DNA from: Solibacillus sp. FSL R5-0449
GTDB taxonomy: Bacteria > Bacillota > Bacilli > Bacillales_A > Planococcaceae
Assembly: GCF_037975215.1 (NCBI RefSeq)
Contig: NZ_CP150239.1
Location: 341,001 to 405,000 of the forward strand
Length of the DNA stretch: 64,000 bases
Direction of reading: 5' to 3'
A model generated the notes under the pieces. It was not told where the DNA came from. It was given only the letters and a program-made list of their open reading frames with translations, and did no database searches. The position numbers and the translations under genes are program-made. Shown here in pieces: positions 8,514 through 17,425 of the stretch; the stretch's first letter is position 1, and each line of letters opens with the position of its first letter.

Positions 8514-9410
8514 TTATTGGGCTGTAACCTTTTGTCCTGTTTCAACTGCTAAAAAATCTGTGACCAGTTTGTTAACGATTTCCGGCTGGTCAGTTTGTGC
8601 CTGGTGACCGCAGTTTTCGATATATACGAATTTAATGCTAGGCAATAGTTTTTCAAGTTTATAACCTGTCTCAACTGGTGCAACAGCATCCTGGTTCCCC
8701 CAGATAAATAAGCCAGGAATTTTTAATTTTGGTAATGAATCTTTAATGCAGTAGCGATCCCAAAGTTTCGGTTCCTCATTCATTCTTGCCAAGTATGCAT
8801 CAAATGCTTGATTGGATTCTCTTACGCCTGGGCGTGTTGCGGCTTGATGACGCAGTTGAATCAACTCTTCCGGAATGACTGTGTCTTCATTCGAGTTACG
8901 ATACATAAATTTGCGTAATGATTCTTCCGTGTAATCGTAACCAATTACTTCCAGGAACGAACGGAGCTTTCTTTCAGGTACTTCTTGCATCGCCTGATAA
9001 ATGGTATTGCTGCCGATATAAACTACTTTATTTACTTTTTCGGGATGGTCGATTGCATATTTGGCTGCAACGTAAGCACCTTGTGAGTTACCGACAAGTG
9101 ATACTTCATCCAGACATAGGGCTTCAATAAAATCATGTACATGATCTACTAAACTTTGATGTCCGTTTACTGGCCATGCATGAGGGCGTACATCTGTGAA
9201 ACCCATTGATAATTGATCGATTGCATATGCGCGGAAACCTGCTTTTGCCAGAGCCGGCAGCATAAAGCGCCATCCAGCCGCGCCACAAGCTCCAGGTCCT
9301 GCCCCGTGTAGTAATATCACTGCCGGTCCTTCTGTTCCGGCCCAGGAATAATGTGTACGTACACCATTTGCTAATACGTAACTATTATGAAATCCTTCAA
9401 AAATTGTCAT
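8514..9410 (-). CDS. Meta-cleavage product C-C hydrolase (alpha/beta hydrolase)
   Basis: 298 residues with the alpha/beta hydrolase fold of HsaD/BphD/DmpD enzymes: oxyanion motif LLHGAGPGACG (about 34-43), nucleophile Ser109 in VGNSQGAY, Asp241 in WGNQDAVAP and His269 in CGHQAQTDQP. It splits the ring-fission product into 2-hydroxypenta-2,4-dienoate and a carboxylic acid. First gene of the leftward operon hydrolase - monooxygenase - dioxygenase, with AAGGGGG before the ATG and a promoter at 9454-9483. Confidence 0.88.
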   Translation of the reverse strand: MTIFEGFHNSYVLANGVRTHYSWAGTEGPAVILLHGAGPGACGAAGWRFMLPALAKAGFRAYAIDQLSMGFTDVRPHAWPVNGHQSLVDHVHDFIEALCLDEVSLVGNSQGAYVAAKYAIDHPEKVNKVVYIGSNTIYQAMQEVPERKLRSFLEVIGYDYTEESLRKFMYRNSNEDTVIPEELIQLRHQAATRPGVRESNQAFDAYLARMNEEPKLWDRYCIKDSLPKLKIPGLFIWGNQDAVAPVETGYKLEKLLPSIKFVYIENCGHQAQTDQPEIVNKLVTDFLAVETGQKVTAQ

Positions 9411-9453
9411 TGTTTTACCCCCTTGTGCTGATAAGTAGTTATTTTCTGCTTTG

Positions 9454-9497
9454 AGTATACCTGTTAAAAATTTTAAAAGTCATAGCGATTTTTATTG
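9454..9497 (-). promoter_or_regulatory. Activator-type promoter of the leftward aromatic operon, with shared box
   Basis: Read on the minus strand: CAATAAAAATCGCTATGACT (9497-9478), where ATGACT is a weak -35; then 18 bp; then TATACT (-10, 9459-9454); start codon 44 bp further. The 20-bp box shares 15 of 20 positions with the box at 13271-13290 in front of the rightward operon, and the distance to the -10 is identical. This is the expected placement of an activator overlapping a poor -35. Confidence 0.6.
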
Positions 9498-9525
9498 AAT
9501 GAATAGTAAGAATCTTTAAAATTTA

Positions 9526-9554
9526 TTGAAAAACAAAGTTTATTTTTGTAATAT
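9526..9554 (+). promoter_or_regulatory. Sigma-A promoter of the XylR_N/PucR regulator
   Basis: TTGAAA (9526-9531), 17-bp spacer, TAATAT (9549-9554), about 33 bp before the ATG at 9588. A near-consensus housekeeping promoter suggests constitutive expression of the regulator. Confidence 0.6.
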
Positions 9555-9587
9555 GAGGAATAGAAAATCAAAGGGGATGTGAATTTA

Positions 9588-11393
9588 ATGAGTGAAATTG
9601 CATTCGATTCTAGTAAAACAAAAGATATTTTAATGTCGGCAAATGCCTTCCACACATTAAAAAACAATTTAGTAAACAATATAGGGTCCCATAAAACGAA
9701 AGGCTTTTTATTCCGTTTCGGTAAAGAATTTGGGATGGAATCCGCAAAAAGTACCCTTCAGAATAAAGGTTCCAAAGATCTTGTCGGTAAAAGACATTCG
9801 CGCTTAGGTCATGTTAAAGATGTTATTTTCATGGGGGAAATTATAACTCATCCGGACGGCACAATTGAATGTAATAATACATGGGGACAATGGGTAGAAT
9901 CATTTGAAGCAGCACTGCATCTTAAAAATTACGGTGTGGCAGATGAATGTGTCTGTCATATGCTGTGCGGTTTTGCAAGTGGTGCATTGACGTATGAATA
10001 TGGTGAATCAATTATTGCTGTTGAATATAAGTGTATGGCAAAGGGGGATCCATGCTGTGAATTTAAAGTCCGTCTGGAACGTGACTGGATGGAAGAGGAA
10101 GAAGAACTGATCAACCTTTATCAAAATGATAATATTTTATCGGAGCTCGAAATGACGTATGATTCGCTTTTGCATCATAAACAGGTTCTTGAAAAAATAT
10201 CAAAGTTTCACGGTCAACTTACGCAAAAAGTAACTGAAAAACATTCATTGAATGAAGTTATAGAGACTGCTTATGACTTGTTGAACATTCCGATTTTAAT
10301 CGAAGATATTCACGGTAATCCTTTATCTGAAACAGGTTTTGAAGAAGAACAGAAACTCTTAATAAAAAATGATAAAGTGAAATTATCGGAGTTCGATAGT
10401 AAACACAATATTTCACAGTATAAAGGGGATCAATATTGGAAGCTGACAGCACCCGTTCTGATAAATAAAAGAAACTATGCTACTTGTTCACTTTTTTACT
10501 TTGGTGAAAATCATATAGAGGAAAATGACCATTTATTTTTAGAACGTATTTCCACAGTAGTGGCATTATGCATTTTATACGAAGAAGCGCAGTTTGAAGA
10601 ACAGCAACGGATGCGCAGTTCGTTATTGGAACGCTTAATCCATAACCGTAATATTAAGGATATTGAATCTTACTATAAATTTTTACCCTTTAAATTTCAG
10701 CCGCCATTTTCAACAGGGATCATTAGTGTAAAAAAGAAAAAGAAAAACAATGAGATTATTGATATTCACGATCAGCTTACACAGCTGTCGATGCTGGCAA
10801 AAGAATGGGACTTGCCCTGTATTTTTGCAGTACTTGGAGAAGATATTGCAATCCTCAATTCGCTAAGTAGTGACAAGCAAGGATGGGAAAAGAAAATAAC
10901 AAAAATATTCAATAAAATGGAAAAACAGAACAGTGAGTATAAATACTCAATAGGTCTCAGCAGGACATTCAGTAATTTTAAAGATTTTGAAGGCTCTTTG
11001 CAGGAAGCACGTACAGCGCAGCGCTTCCCAAACCAAAAGCTACTAACGACATACGAGCATTTAGGAATGCTTGGAGATATTGTAAAACATATGAGTATTG
11101 AGCAGTTACATGAAATGGCGAAAAAGACATTGAAAGAGTTGTATAACTTCAAGGATTCCCGCAAGAAAGAATTATTGCATACACTTTACGTTTATTTATT
11201 AAACAGTCAGCGCTTAAAAGAAACGATGGATGAATTGGCATTATCGATTGGCGGTATTCAATATCGTATAAAGCAAATCGAGGATCAACTGCAAATTTCT
11301 CTGAAAAATGCCTCAACTGCAGCCTATACTTTATTAGTCATTCAGGCTTTAATACTATCAGATTCCTTAAATTTTGAAGAATTTGAACGTTAA
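9588..11393 (+). CDS. Phenol-sensing regulator: XylR_N + V4R sensor fused to PucR-type HTH
   Basis: About 601 residues. Residues 5-105 resemble the XylR N-terminal domain (GSHKTKGFLFRFGKEFG), 120-190 a V4R domain with a probable zinc site of cysteines (ECVCHMLCGFASG ... YKCMAKGDPCCEF), as in DmpR/XylR/PoxR phenol sensors. There is no AAA+ sigma-54 domain; instead the middle is GAF-like, followed by a CdaR GGDEF-like region and a PucR C-terminal helix-turn-helix (LKETMDELALSIGGIQYRIKQIEDQL). It should bind a phenolic and activate cluster 1 from sigma-A promoters. GTG at 9579 is in frame, but ATG 9588 has AAGGGG at usable distance. Confidence 0.85.
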   Translation: MSEIAFDSSKTKDILMSANAFHTLKNNLVNNIGSHKTKGFLFRFGKEFGMESAKSTLQNKGSKDLVGKRHSRLGHVKDVIFMGEIITHPDGTIECNNTWGQWVESFEAALHLKNYGVADECVCHMLCGFASGALTYEYGESIIAVEYKCMAKGDPCCEFKVRLERDWMEEEEELINLYQNDNILSELEMTYDSLLHHKQVLEKISKFHGQLTQKVTEKHSLNEVIETAYDLLNIPILIEDIHGNPLSETGFEEEQKLLIKNDKVKLSEFDSKHNISQYKGDQYWKLTAPVLINKRNYATCSLFYFGENHIEENDHLFLERISTVVALCILYEEAQFEEQQRMRSSLLERLIHNRNIKDIESYYKFLPFKFQPPFSTGIISVKKKKKNNEIIDIHDQLTQLSMLAKEWDLPCIFAVLGEDIAILNSLSSDKQGWEKKITKIFNKMEKQNSEYKYSIGLSRTFSNFKDFEGSLQEARTAQRFPNQKLLTTYEHLGMLGDIVKHMSIEQLHEMAKKTLKELYNFKDSRKKELLHTLYVYLLNSQRLKETMDELALSIGGIQYRIKQIEDQLQISLKNASTAAYTLLVIQALILSDSLNFEEFER

Positions 11394-11422
11394 AGATAAG
11401 AATTTATTTGGTAACTGCGCAT

Positions 11423-11472
11423 AAAAAAGACTGTAAATGAAACTCATTTTTGAGCTTCTTTACAGTCTTTTT
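11423..11472. terminator. Bidirectional terminator between regulator and MFS gene
   Basis: AAAAAAGACTGTAAA (11423-11437) pairs with TTTACAGTCTTTTT (11459-11472). It serves the convergent regulator and transporter genes. Confidence 0.85.
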
Positions 11473-11498
11473 CTATGTGATCAATCTAGTATACTTTA

Positions 11499-12788
11499 TT
11501 AATCGATAGCGACTTCCAATTTTGCCTGTTCTTCAGCCATTCTGCTTTCATTTTCTTTTTCGGTAGCTGTAATTTTTAATTTACGTGTAGCTAGCAGTAT
11601 GATTGCAGTTGCAACATATAAGCTGACGATAACAATTACCCCTGCATTGAAGCCTGAGCGGACATCATCTCCTGCAATTGTAATTAAGTAACCCGTTATC
11701 CATGGTCCGATGATTCCTGCCATACTAGAGATGGACAATGAAATACCAGTTATAGATCCTACTAAGTTTTTCGGAATGATTAGTGTTTTAATCGCGGCAT
11801 TCAACGGCAGTAAGCTTGTATTCATTATTAAACCAATGCCTAAGAAAACACATGCTAAAATAGGAGATGATACAATTGTTGTCATCGCGTAGGAAGCTGC
11901 ACCGACAATTAATACGGTAACTAATACACGGTCATATGATTTAATGAGACTTTTATTTCTCTTAAATAAAAAGTCTGTAAATTTACCTGCGCAAATTGCA
12001 AATATTGTCCCGGTAATACCCATACCGGCAAATATTAGACTCATATCTTTCGGCTCAAGGCCGACAATCTGAGTCAGGTAAGTAGGTGCCCATGTAAGCA
12101 CCCAAGTAGTAATCCACATCGATACGAAACCTACCACTAAAATTGATAGTACATAAGGATTAATGAATACTTTTAAAATATGCTTGAAAGGCACTTCTTT
12201 GTTTGAAGCCAGCGATTTAACATCTTCTACTAGTGGTTGCTTTGGTTCGTCTCTCATAAAGAAGAAGAAAATGGCCCATATTAAGCTTGCTACCCCTAAC
12301 AATGCGAATGTATGTTGCCAGCCAAAGTTTGTAATCCCCATAACTAACAGTGGAGCAGCTAAATAAGTACCAACCGTTGTACCGGAAGTCATAATGGCAG
12401 TAGCGAGCCCCCGTTGTGAACTATTAAACCACCGTGCAAGATGGACGAGACACATACTAAGCGTACTACCTTCAAAGAAACCTAAAACAACACGCAGAAT
12501 AATTAATTGCGTCAATGTTTCTACAAAATAAGCACTTGCTAATGAAACCGTCCATCCAACTGCAATCATCATTAGAAGGTATTTCGAATTGAAGCGATAC
12601 GTTAATGTTCCTAAAACAATACTTCCGATAGCATATGCAGCAAAGAAACTGCTTCCGACTAATCCAAACTGGTCGTAAGTTAAATTCAGTTCGGACATTA
12701 TTGGCTCTGCAGCTAATCCTAGAACAGATTTATCCGTATAGTTTAAAACAGAAAGTAAGAATAAAAATCCTAATACAACCCAACGCAT
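11499..12788 (-). CDS. MFS transporter, ACS/aromatic-acid type
   Basis: 429 residues, 12 predicted membrane helices with a central loop (DEPKQPLVEDVKSL). Features of the anion:cation symporter branch include the N-terminal LNYTDKSVLGLAAEPIMSELNLTYDQFGLVGSSFFAAYAIG and the loop motif GTLTYRF. Members import organic anions, including aromatic acids, with protons or sodium. The location between the regulator and the lower-pathway operon makes an aromatic carboxylate or side-chain acid the likely cargo. AAGGGGGA precedes the ATG. Confidence 0.85.
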   Translation of the reverse strand: MRWVVLGFLFLLSVLNYTDKSVLGLAAEPIMSELNLTYDQFGLVGSSFFAAYAIGSIVLGTLTYRFNSKYLLMMIAVGWTVSLASAYFVETLTQLIILRVVLGFFEGSTLSMCLVHLARWFNSSQRGLATAIMTSGTTVGTYLAAPLLVMGITNFGWQHTFALLGVASLIWAIFFFFMRDEPKQPLVEDVKSLASNKEVPFKHILKVFINPYVLSILVVGFVSMWITTWVLTWAPTYLTQIVGLEPKDMSLIFAGMGITGTIFAICAGKFTDFLFKRNKSLIKSYDRVLVTVLIVGAASYAMTTIVSSPILACVFLGIGLIMNTSLLPLNAAIKTLIIPKNLVGSITGISLSISSMAGIIGPWITGYLITIAGDDVRSGFNAGVIVIVSLYVATAIILLATRKLKITATEKENESRMAEEQAKLEVAID

Positions 12789-13346
12789 GTGAAAATCCCC
12801 CTTGTATTGTCTTATTTTCCATCACCTTGTTAACAGACAAAACACTAGTAAGTTCGATAAACTGCTAGGACAATTTCCCACCTCCATTCGCCCTCATACT
12901 AAACTGAAAATGGGGCTATTTTCTTCTTTCCGGTAAATACGAGACAAGTGATAGCGTTTACAAAATACTTTAAATGCTTGTACCTTCTACAAAATTTCCA
13001 GGCATTTTTTTATGTGCCTAATAGAAAAATTCGAATCCGAACCTTTCATGAAAAGAATTCTATGTGAAAAAAAATAGTTTTACAAGATAAAAAAATGTTG
13101 CTTAAATGTATTTTCGAGAAAATATAAAACAAAATTTAGAGAAAAAAGAATAATAATTTCCAGGTTGATGAACTAATCAAATACTGATAAAGCTGAAATT
13201 TTAATAAAAATTATTTATAAATTACACAACTGAGGTAACATGTAATTTTTATTGTTTTTATCAGAATTTTCAATAAAAAACGTAATGATAATTTTAAGTG
13301 GACTCCTTTATGATTGAATTAATCAGTTATGGATGGAGGAATGGAG
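12789..13346. other. 558-bp divergent intergenic region (MFS / flavin reductase operon)
   Basis: No convincing gene. It is very AT-rich in the right half. It contains the inverted repeat TTTTTATTG (13246-13254) / CAATAAAAA (13271-13279) whose right arm is the start of the shared activator box, and the rightward promoter at 13285-13314. A partial look-alike of the box (AGTGATAGCG at 12947-12956) has no -10 at the same distance. No start-of-gene signals for a small protein were seen. Confidence 0.6.
13271..13314 (+). promoter_or_regulatory. Activator-type promoter of the rightward aromatic operon, with shared box
   Basis: CAATAAAAAACGTAATGATA (13271-13290) with ATGATA as a weak -35, then 18 bp and TATGAT (-10, 13309-13314), 32 bp before the ATG at 13347. 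Sequence and geometry match the leftward promoter at 9454-9497. An extra inverted copy of the first nine bases (TTTTTATTG, 13246-13254) lies upstream. Confidence 0.6.
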
Positions 13347-13820
13347 ATGGATGATCGTCTATTTAGAGATGCAATGGGGAAGTTTGCTACAGGAGTAACA
13401 GTTTTACTGACAGAAAATGAGGGAGAAATTCATGGTATGACAGCGAACGGTTTCATGTCAGTTTCATTGAGCCCAAAGCTTGTTGTAATTTCAATTGGTG
13501 AAAAGGCAAAATTTTTGGAGAAAGTATCACAATCGAAAAAATATACAGTAAATATATTAGCAGAAGATCAAGAGCACTATTCACGCCACTTCGCCGGCAG
13601 ACCGGGGGATGCAGTGGAATTTGAAACATTAGCTGAACAACCGGTATTGAAAGGGGCTATTGCTCAACTCACATGTGAAGTTGTATCGGAACATGTTGAG
13701 GGGGATCATACATTATTCATCGGTAAAGTAGTAGATTTACGCCTTGAAGAAAAAGATCCTTTATTATTCTTTGGAGGCAAGTACCGCAAACTAACTGAAT
13801 TGGAAACGGTAGAGTCATAA
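13347..13820 (+). CDS. Flavin reductase (HsaB/HpaC-like)
   Basis: 157 residues with the FMN-binding split-barrel domain of flavin reductase-like proteins: RDAMGKFATGVTVL at the N-terminus, HGMTANGFMSVSLSPKLVVISIG, then FAGRPGDAVEF. It supplies reduced flavin to the ACAD-type monooxygenase at 7320. Upstream in-frame starts exist at 13329 and 13341, but GGAGGA (13335-13340) is 6 nt before the ATG at 13347, giving MDDRLFRDAMGKF. First gene of a five-gene rightward operon. Confidence 0.88.
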   Translation: MDDRLFRDAMGKFATGVTVLLTENEGEIHGMTANGFMSVSLSPKLVVISIGEKAKFLEKVSQSKKYTVNILAEDQEHYSRHFAGRPGDAVEFETLAEQPVLKGAIAQLTCEVVSEHVEGDHTLFIGKVVDLRLEEKDPLLFFGGKYRKLTELETVES

Positions 13821-13834
13821 AGGGGGAGTAACCT

Positions 13835-14629
13835 ATGAATATACAAACAATGGCTAATGCATTGGCAGAGGCGGAACATACAAAACAGCCAATTGCACCA
13901 TTAACTGAAACATACGGAAATATTACTGTTGCTGATGCGTATTCAGTACAATTATCACAAATCCGCAAAAAGGTTGACGCCGGCGCGAAAATAGAAGGAC
14001 TGAAAATCGGTCTGACAAGTAAGGCGATGCAGGAAATGTTAAATGTCTATACGCCGGATTACGGTTTTATTCTGGACACGATGCTGTATGATGAATTCGA
14101 AGGTTTATCTACTGACTTATTTATTCAACCAAAAGTAGAGTTTGAGATTGCTTTTATTTTAAATAAAGAATTAAAAGGGCCGAATGTGACGGTGCAGGAT
14201 GTAATTGATGCAACGGCTTATGTCGTACCGGCAATAGAAGTAATCGATAGCCGTATTGCAGACTGGAAAATAAAATTTGAAGATACAGTAGCAGACAATG
14301 GTTCATCGGCAGGTGCAATTTTAGGGAAAAAACGAACTTTGCTTAAAGATATAGAGGATATTGCAAATATACGAATGGTTGTAAAGAAAAACGGAGAGTT
14401 GTTAGATGAAGCGACAAGTTCGGCTGTATTAGGGAATCCGCTCAATGCAGTTGTATGGTTGGCAAATGAACTGAGTGAATATGACATTTCTGTTAAGCCG
14501 GGCATGTTTGTTTTATCAGGAGCTTTGTCGAAAGCGGTTCCTTTCGAAGCAGGCGATGAATTCGAGGCTGATTTTGGAGTGCTTGGAAAAGTAAACGCTG
14601 TCATTTCGAAGGAAGTGGTGAAAAAATGA
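13835..14629 (+). CDS. 2-hydroxypenta-2,4-dienoate (2-keto-4-pentenoate) hydratase
   Basis: 264 residues of the fumarylacetoacetase-like hydratase/decarboxylase family. Signatures: [30 protein letters not shown] (acidic metal ligands), [35 protein letters not shown] and FVLSGAL. It hydrates the dienoate released by the hydrolase to 4-hydroxy-2-oxovalerate. It overlaps the next gene by 4 bp (ATGA), a strong sign of translational coupling. Paralogue at 58239. Confidence 0.88.
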   Translation: MNIQTMANALAEAEHTKQPIAPLTETYGNITVADAYSVQLSQIRKKVDAGAKIEGLKIGLTSKAMQEMLNVYTPDYGFILDTMLYDEFEGLSTDLFIQPKVEFEIAFILNKELKGPNVTVQDVIDATAYVVPAIEVIDSRIADWKIKFEDTVADNGSSAGAILGKKRTLLKDIEDIANIRMVVKKNGELLDEATSSAVLGNPLNAVVWLANELSEYDISVKPGMFVLSGALSKAVPFEAGDEFEADFGVLGKVNAVISKEVVKK

Positions 14630-15516
14630 AAAAACTTAAAGTAGGGATTCTGGGATCCGGAAATATCGGAACAGATTTGATGTATAAAATTGAGCGCAGT
14701 CCATTATTGGAAATGAGTGTTATGGTAGGGATCGATCCGGAATCTGATGGATTAAAACGTGCGGAAAAACGCGGCTATAATATTATTTCAAATGGAATTG
14801 AAGGGTTAATGGAACGCCTTGAATTAGTCGATATCGTATATGATGCAACAAGTGCCTATGCCCATAAGCATAATAGCGATTTATTGACGGCGAAAGGCAA
14901 GAAAGTGATCGATTTGACACCAGCTGCAATCGGACCATTTACTGTTCCTCCAGTAAATTTAAAAGAACATATCGAAAAACCAAATGTGAATATGGTCACT
15001 TGCGGCGGTCAAGCAACTATTCCGATAATTCATGCGATCAGCCGTATTGTGCCGGTAGACTATGCAGAAATTGTCGCAACGATTGCGAGTCTTTCTGCAG
15101 GTCCAGGTACAAGAGCAAATATTGATGAATTCACAAGTACAACATCAAAAGCAATCGAAGTAGTTGGAGGCGCAAAAAGAGGGAAAGCCATTATCATATT
15201 AAACCCTGCAGAACCGCCGATTATTATGCGTGATGCAATTCATGTTTTAGTAGAAAAAGAAGGCCACGAAGAAGCAATTCAAAAATCGATTTTGGAAATG
15301 GTAAAGGAAGTACAGTCTTATGTACCGGGATATACATTAAAAGCATCACCAATTTTTGAAGGCAAAAAAGTATCTGTATTTGTTGAAGTAAATGGTGCAG
15401 CTGACTATTTGCCTGCATACGCTGGAAATCTGGATATTATGACGGCAGCCGCAGTCCAAGTCGGCAATGAAATCGCACGTCACCATTTACAACTTGAAAA
15501 GGAGGTCATCTTATGA
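14626..15516 (+). CDS. Acetaldehyde dehydrogenase (acylating)
   Basis: 296 residues, the normal length of DmpF/MhpF/BphJ enzymes. Rossmann motif [13 protein letters not shown] (8-20), catalytic Cys126 in [10 protein letters not shown], and the DATSAYAH segment. It converts acetaldehyde, channelled from the aldolase, to acetyl-CoA with NAD. It overlaps genes on both sides by 4 bp and forms the usual aldolase-dehydrogenase complex. It differs throughout from the second copy at 56319, so the duplication is old or the copies were acquired separately. Confidence 0.93.
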   Translation: MKKLKVGILGSGNIGTDLMYKIERSPLLEMSVMVGIDPESDGLKRAEKRGYNIISNGIEGLMERLELVDIVYDATSAYAHKHNSDLLTAKGKKVIDLTPAAIGPFTVPPVNLKEHIEKPNVNMVTCGGQATIPIIHAISRIVPVDYAEIVATIASLSAGPGTRANIDEFTSTTSKAIEVVGGAKRGKAIIILNPAEPPIIMRDAIHVLVEKEGHEEAIQKSILEMVKEVQSYVPGYTLKASPIFEGKKVSVFVEVNGAADYLPAYAGNLDIMTAAAVQVGNEIARHHLQLEKEVIL

Positions 15517-16505
15517 CCTTAAATATATTAGATGTATCATTACGAGATGGAAGCCATTCGGTACGTCACTCATTTACGGAAGAACAGGTCCGGGCTGCTG
15601 CAAAAGGTTTAAATGCAGCAGGTGTACGCTATTTTGAGGTATCACACGGAGATGGTTTGGGAGGATCTTCTTTACAATACGGTTTGTCTGCAACAGATGA
15701 ACTGAAGCTTATTGAAGTTGCTGTTTCAGAGTGTACGACATCTGAAGTTGCCGTGTTGTTGATACCTGGAATCGGTACAAAAAAAGATTTAGAAAATGCA
15801 TCGAAATTAGGAGCGAAAATGGTTCGTGTAGCAACTCATGTAACCGAAGCAGATGTAGCGGCACAACATATCGAACTAGCGCGGAACCTAGGATTGAAAA
15901 CTGCCGGATTTTTAATGATGAGCCATATGGCAAGTGTTGAAAAAGTTGTAGAGCAAGCAAAGTTATTTGAAAGCTATGGAGCAGAAATTGTGTATGTAAC
16001 GGATTCTGCAGGAGCGATGTTACCTAATGATGTAACGGAAAAAATTAAGGCTCTTAAGCAAAATTTACAGTGTGATATTGGTTTTCATGCCCATAATAAT
16101 CTATCGATGGCAATGGCGAACACAGTTGCAGCGGTAGAAGCTGGAGCGACTTATATTGATGGAAGTATGCGAGCTTTAGGTGCTGGTGCCGGCAATACGC
16201 AAACAGAAGTGATGGTAGCGGTTTTAGAACGACTAGGCTATGAAACTGGTATTGATTTGTATAAATTAATGGATTTAGCAAATGATGTAATTGCACCGCT
16301 CATGCAGCAATCCCAAGAAATAACGAGCAGCAGTTTAACTTTAGGATATGCAGGTGTTTATTCAAGCTTCCTGTTACATGCACAAAAAGCCGCAAAACAA
16401 TTCGGTGTCGATGAGCGGGATCTTTTAATGAGAATTGGACAAATGAAAGCAGTCGGTGGTCAAGAAGATTTAATTTATGAAGTAGCACAAAATCTAACAA
16501 GATAA
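15513..16505 (+). CDS. 4-hydroxy-2-oxovalerate aldolase
   Basis: 330 residues, HMGL-like TIM barrel with DmpG-type C-terminal communication domain. The N-terminal [16 protein letters not shown] carries the metal/substrate RDG motif; [21 protein letters not shown] carries the metal-binding HxH; the [17 protein letters not shown] loop follows. It splits 4-hydroxy-2-oxovalerate to pyruvate and acetaldehyde. Start codon overlaps the stop of the dehydrogenase gene, with AAGGAGG upstream. Confidence 0.93.
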   Translation: MTLNILDVSLRDGSHSVRHSFTEEQVRAAAKGLNAAGVRYFEVSHGDGLGGSSLQYGLSATDELKLIEVAVSECTTSEVAVLLIPGIGTKKDLENASKLGAKMVRVATHVTEADVAAQHIELARNLGLKTAGFLMMSHMASVEKVVEQAKLFESYGAEIVYVTDSAGAMLPNDVTEKIKALKQNLQCDIGFHAHNNLSMAMANTVAAVEAGATYIDGSMRALGAGAGNTQTEVMVAVLERLGYETGIDLYKLMDLANDVIAPLMQQSQEITSSSLTLGYAGVYSSFLLHAQKAAKQFGVDERDLLMRIGQMKAVGGQEDLIYEVAQNLTR

Positions 16506-16523
16506 GAAAAAGGAGAGGATCGC

Positions 16524-17312
16524 ATGAAGGTAGTCTATGTGAATGCTAATAACTTACAAGAGATTAAACAATCAGCTCCCCATGTTGCAATGGCACTTGG
16601 TTATTTTGATGGTGTGCACTTAGGACACCAAAAAGTAATACAAACAGCTAAAGAAAAAGCAAATGCACAGAATTTATCATTGGCGGTTCTCTCATTTTTT
16701 CCGCATCCTAAAAGTGTGATATTTTCTGACGTAGAAGTTTCCTATCTGGAACCACTAGATCAAAAGATTGAAAAACTTAAAAATCTTGAAGTAGACATTT
16801 TTTATATTGTAGAGTTTACAAAGAAATTAGCAAAAGTAGAAGCTAACGATTTCTTAAATGATTATATTATAGGTTTAAATGCAAAAGAGATTATTTGCGG
16901 TTTTGACTACACATATGGAACAAAAGCCAGTGGTACGGTTGAAACATTAGCAGTTTATGCGGCCGAACAACAAGTAGGACTGACTGTTGTAGAAGAACTG
17001 AAATGGAATAATCAAAAAATCAGTTCATCTTTAATACGAAAGCACTTAAAAGAACGAAAACTTAGAGAACTGCCCAGCCTTTTGGGCGACTTTTATCAAA
17101 CTAAGTATTGTAAAAAGAATGGTTTATTACCGAATTATTCTCTGCCTGATATAGGTAATTATAAAGTATTGATTGAAGATAGCCATTCTTATATTGAATG
17201 TGTCGCAACGGTAAAGTGTAAAAAATATATTCAGATTCACCATGAAATATCGACATTGCCGAATTTATTAACAATACAGTGGATTGATCAATTCAGTTCT
17301 GTACCGAGCTGA
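16524..17312 (+). CDS. RibF-like FAD synthetase with degenerate riboflavin kinase domain
   Basis: 262 residues; bifunctional RibF is usually 305-330. The FMN adenylyltransferase domain is intact: GYFDGVHLGHQKVI (27-40), FFPHPKSVIF, ICGFDYTYGTKASGTVE and ISSSLIRKHL. The riboflavin kinase domain is reduced: the GRxLGFPTAN kinase motif is absent and only a weak YSLPDIGNYKV remains. It should therefore make FAD from FMN but not phosphorylate riboflavin. Fifth gene of the aromatic operon (18 bp after the aldolase, AAAGGAGAG site), so it is probably a dedicated FAD supplier for the flavin reductase and monooxygenase pair. Confidence 0.82.
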   Translation: MKVVYVNANNLQEIKQSAPHVAMALGYFDGVHLGHQKVIQTAKEKANAQNLSLAVLSFFPHPKSVIFSDVEVSYLEPLDQKIEKLKNLEVDIFYIVEFTKKLAKVEANDFLNDYIIGLNAKEIICGFDYTYGTKASGTVETLAVYAAEQQVGLTVVEELKWNNQKISSSLIRKHLKERKLRELPSLLGDFYQTKYCKKNGLLPNYSLPDIGNYKVLIEDSHSYIECVATVKCKKYIQIHHEISTLPNLLTIQWIDQFSSVPS

Positions 17313-17385
17313 TTCTTCCACCCTATATAATAGAAGGAATCCATATTTTAATATTTGCCTATATAATTGGAAAACTCCGCAAGAA

Positions 17386-17419
17386 GAGGGTCCTGTCTAA
17401 ATATTTAGACAGGACCCTC
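17386..17419. terminator. 34-bp perfect palindrome, bidirectional terminator
   Basis: GAGGGTCCTGTCTAAAT is followed directly by its exact reverse complement. It lies between the convergent RibF-like gene and the ABC importer operon and most simply terminates both, although T tracts are short on each side. Confidence 0.7.
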
Positions 17420-17425
17420 GTTCAT

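Noticed and set aside
9410..9588. Sigma-54 (-24/-12) promoter expected for XylR-type control
   Set aside because: No TGGC-N8-TTGC element found, and the regulator has no AAA+ sigma-54 interaction domain.
12947..12966. Third copy of the activator box in front of the MFS gene (AGTGATAGCG...)
   Set aside because: Only the CG-ATGA half matches and there is no -10 hexamer at 18 bp; kept out of the motif set.
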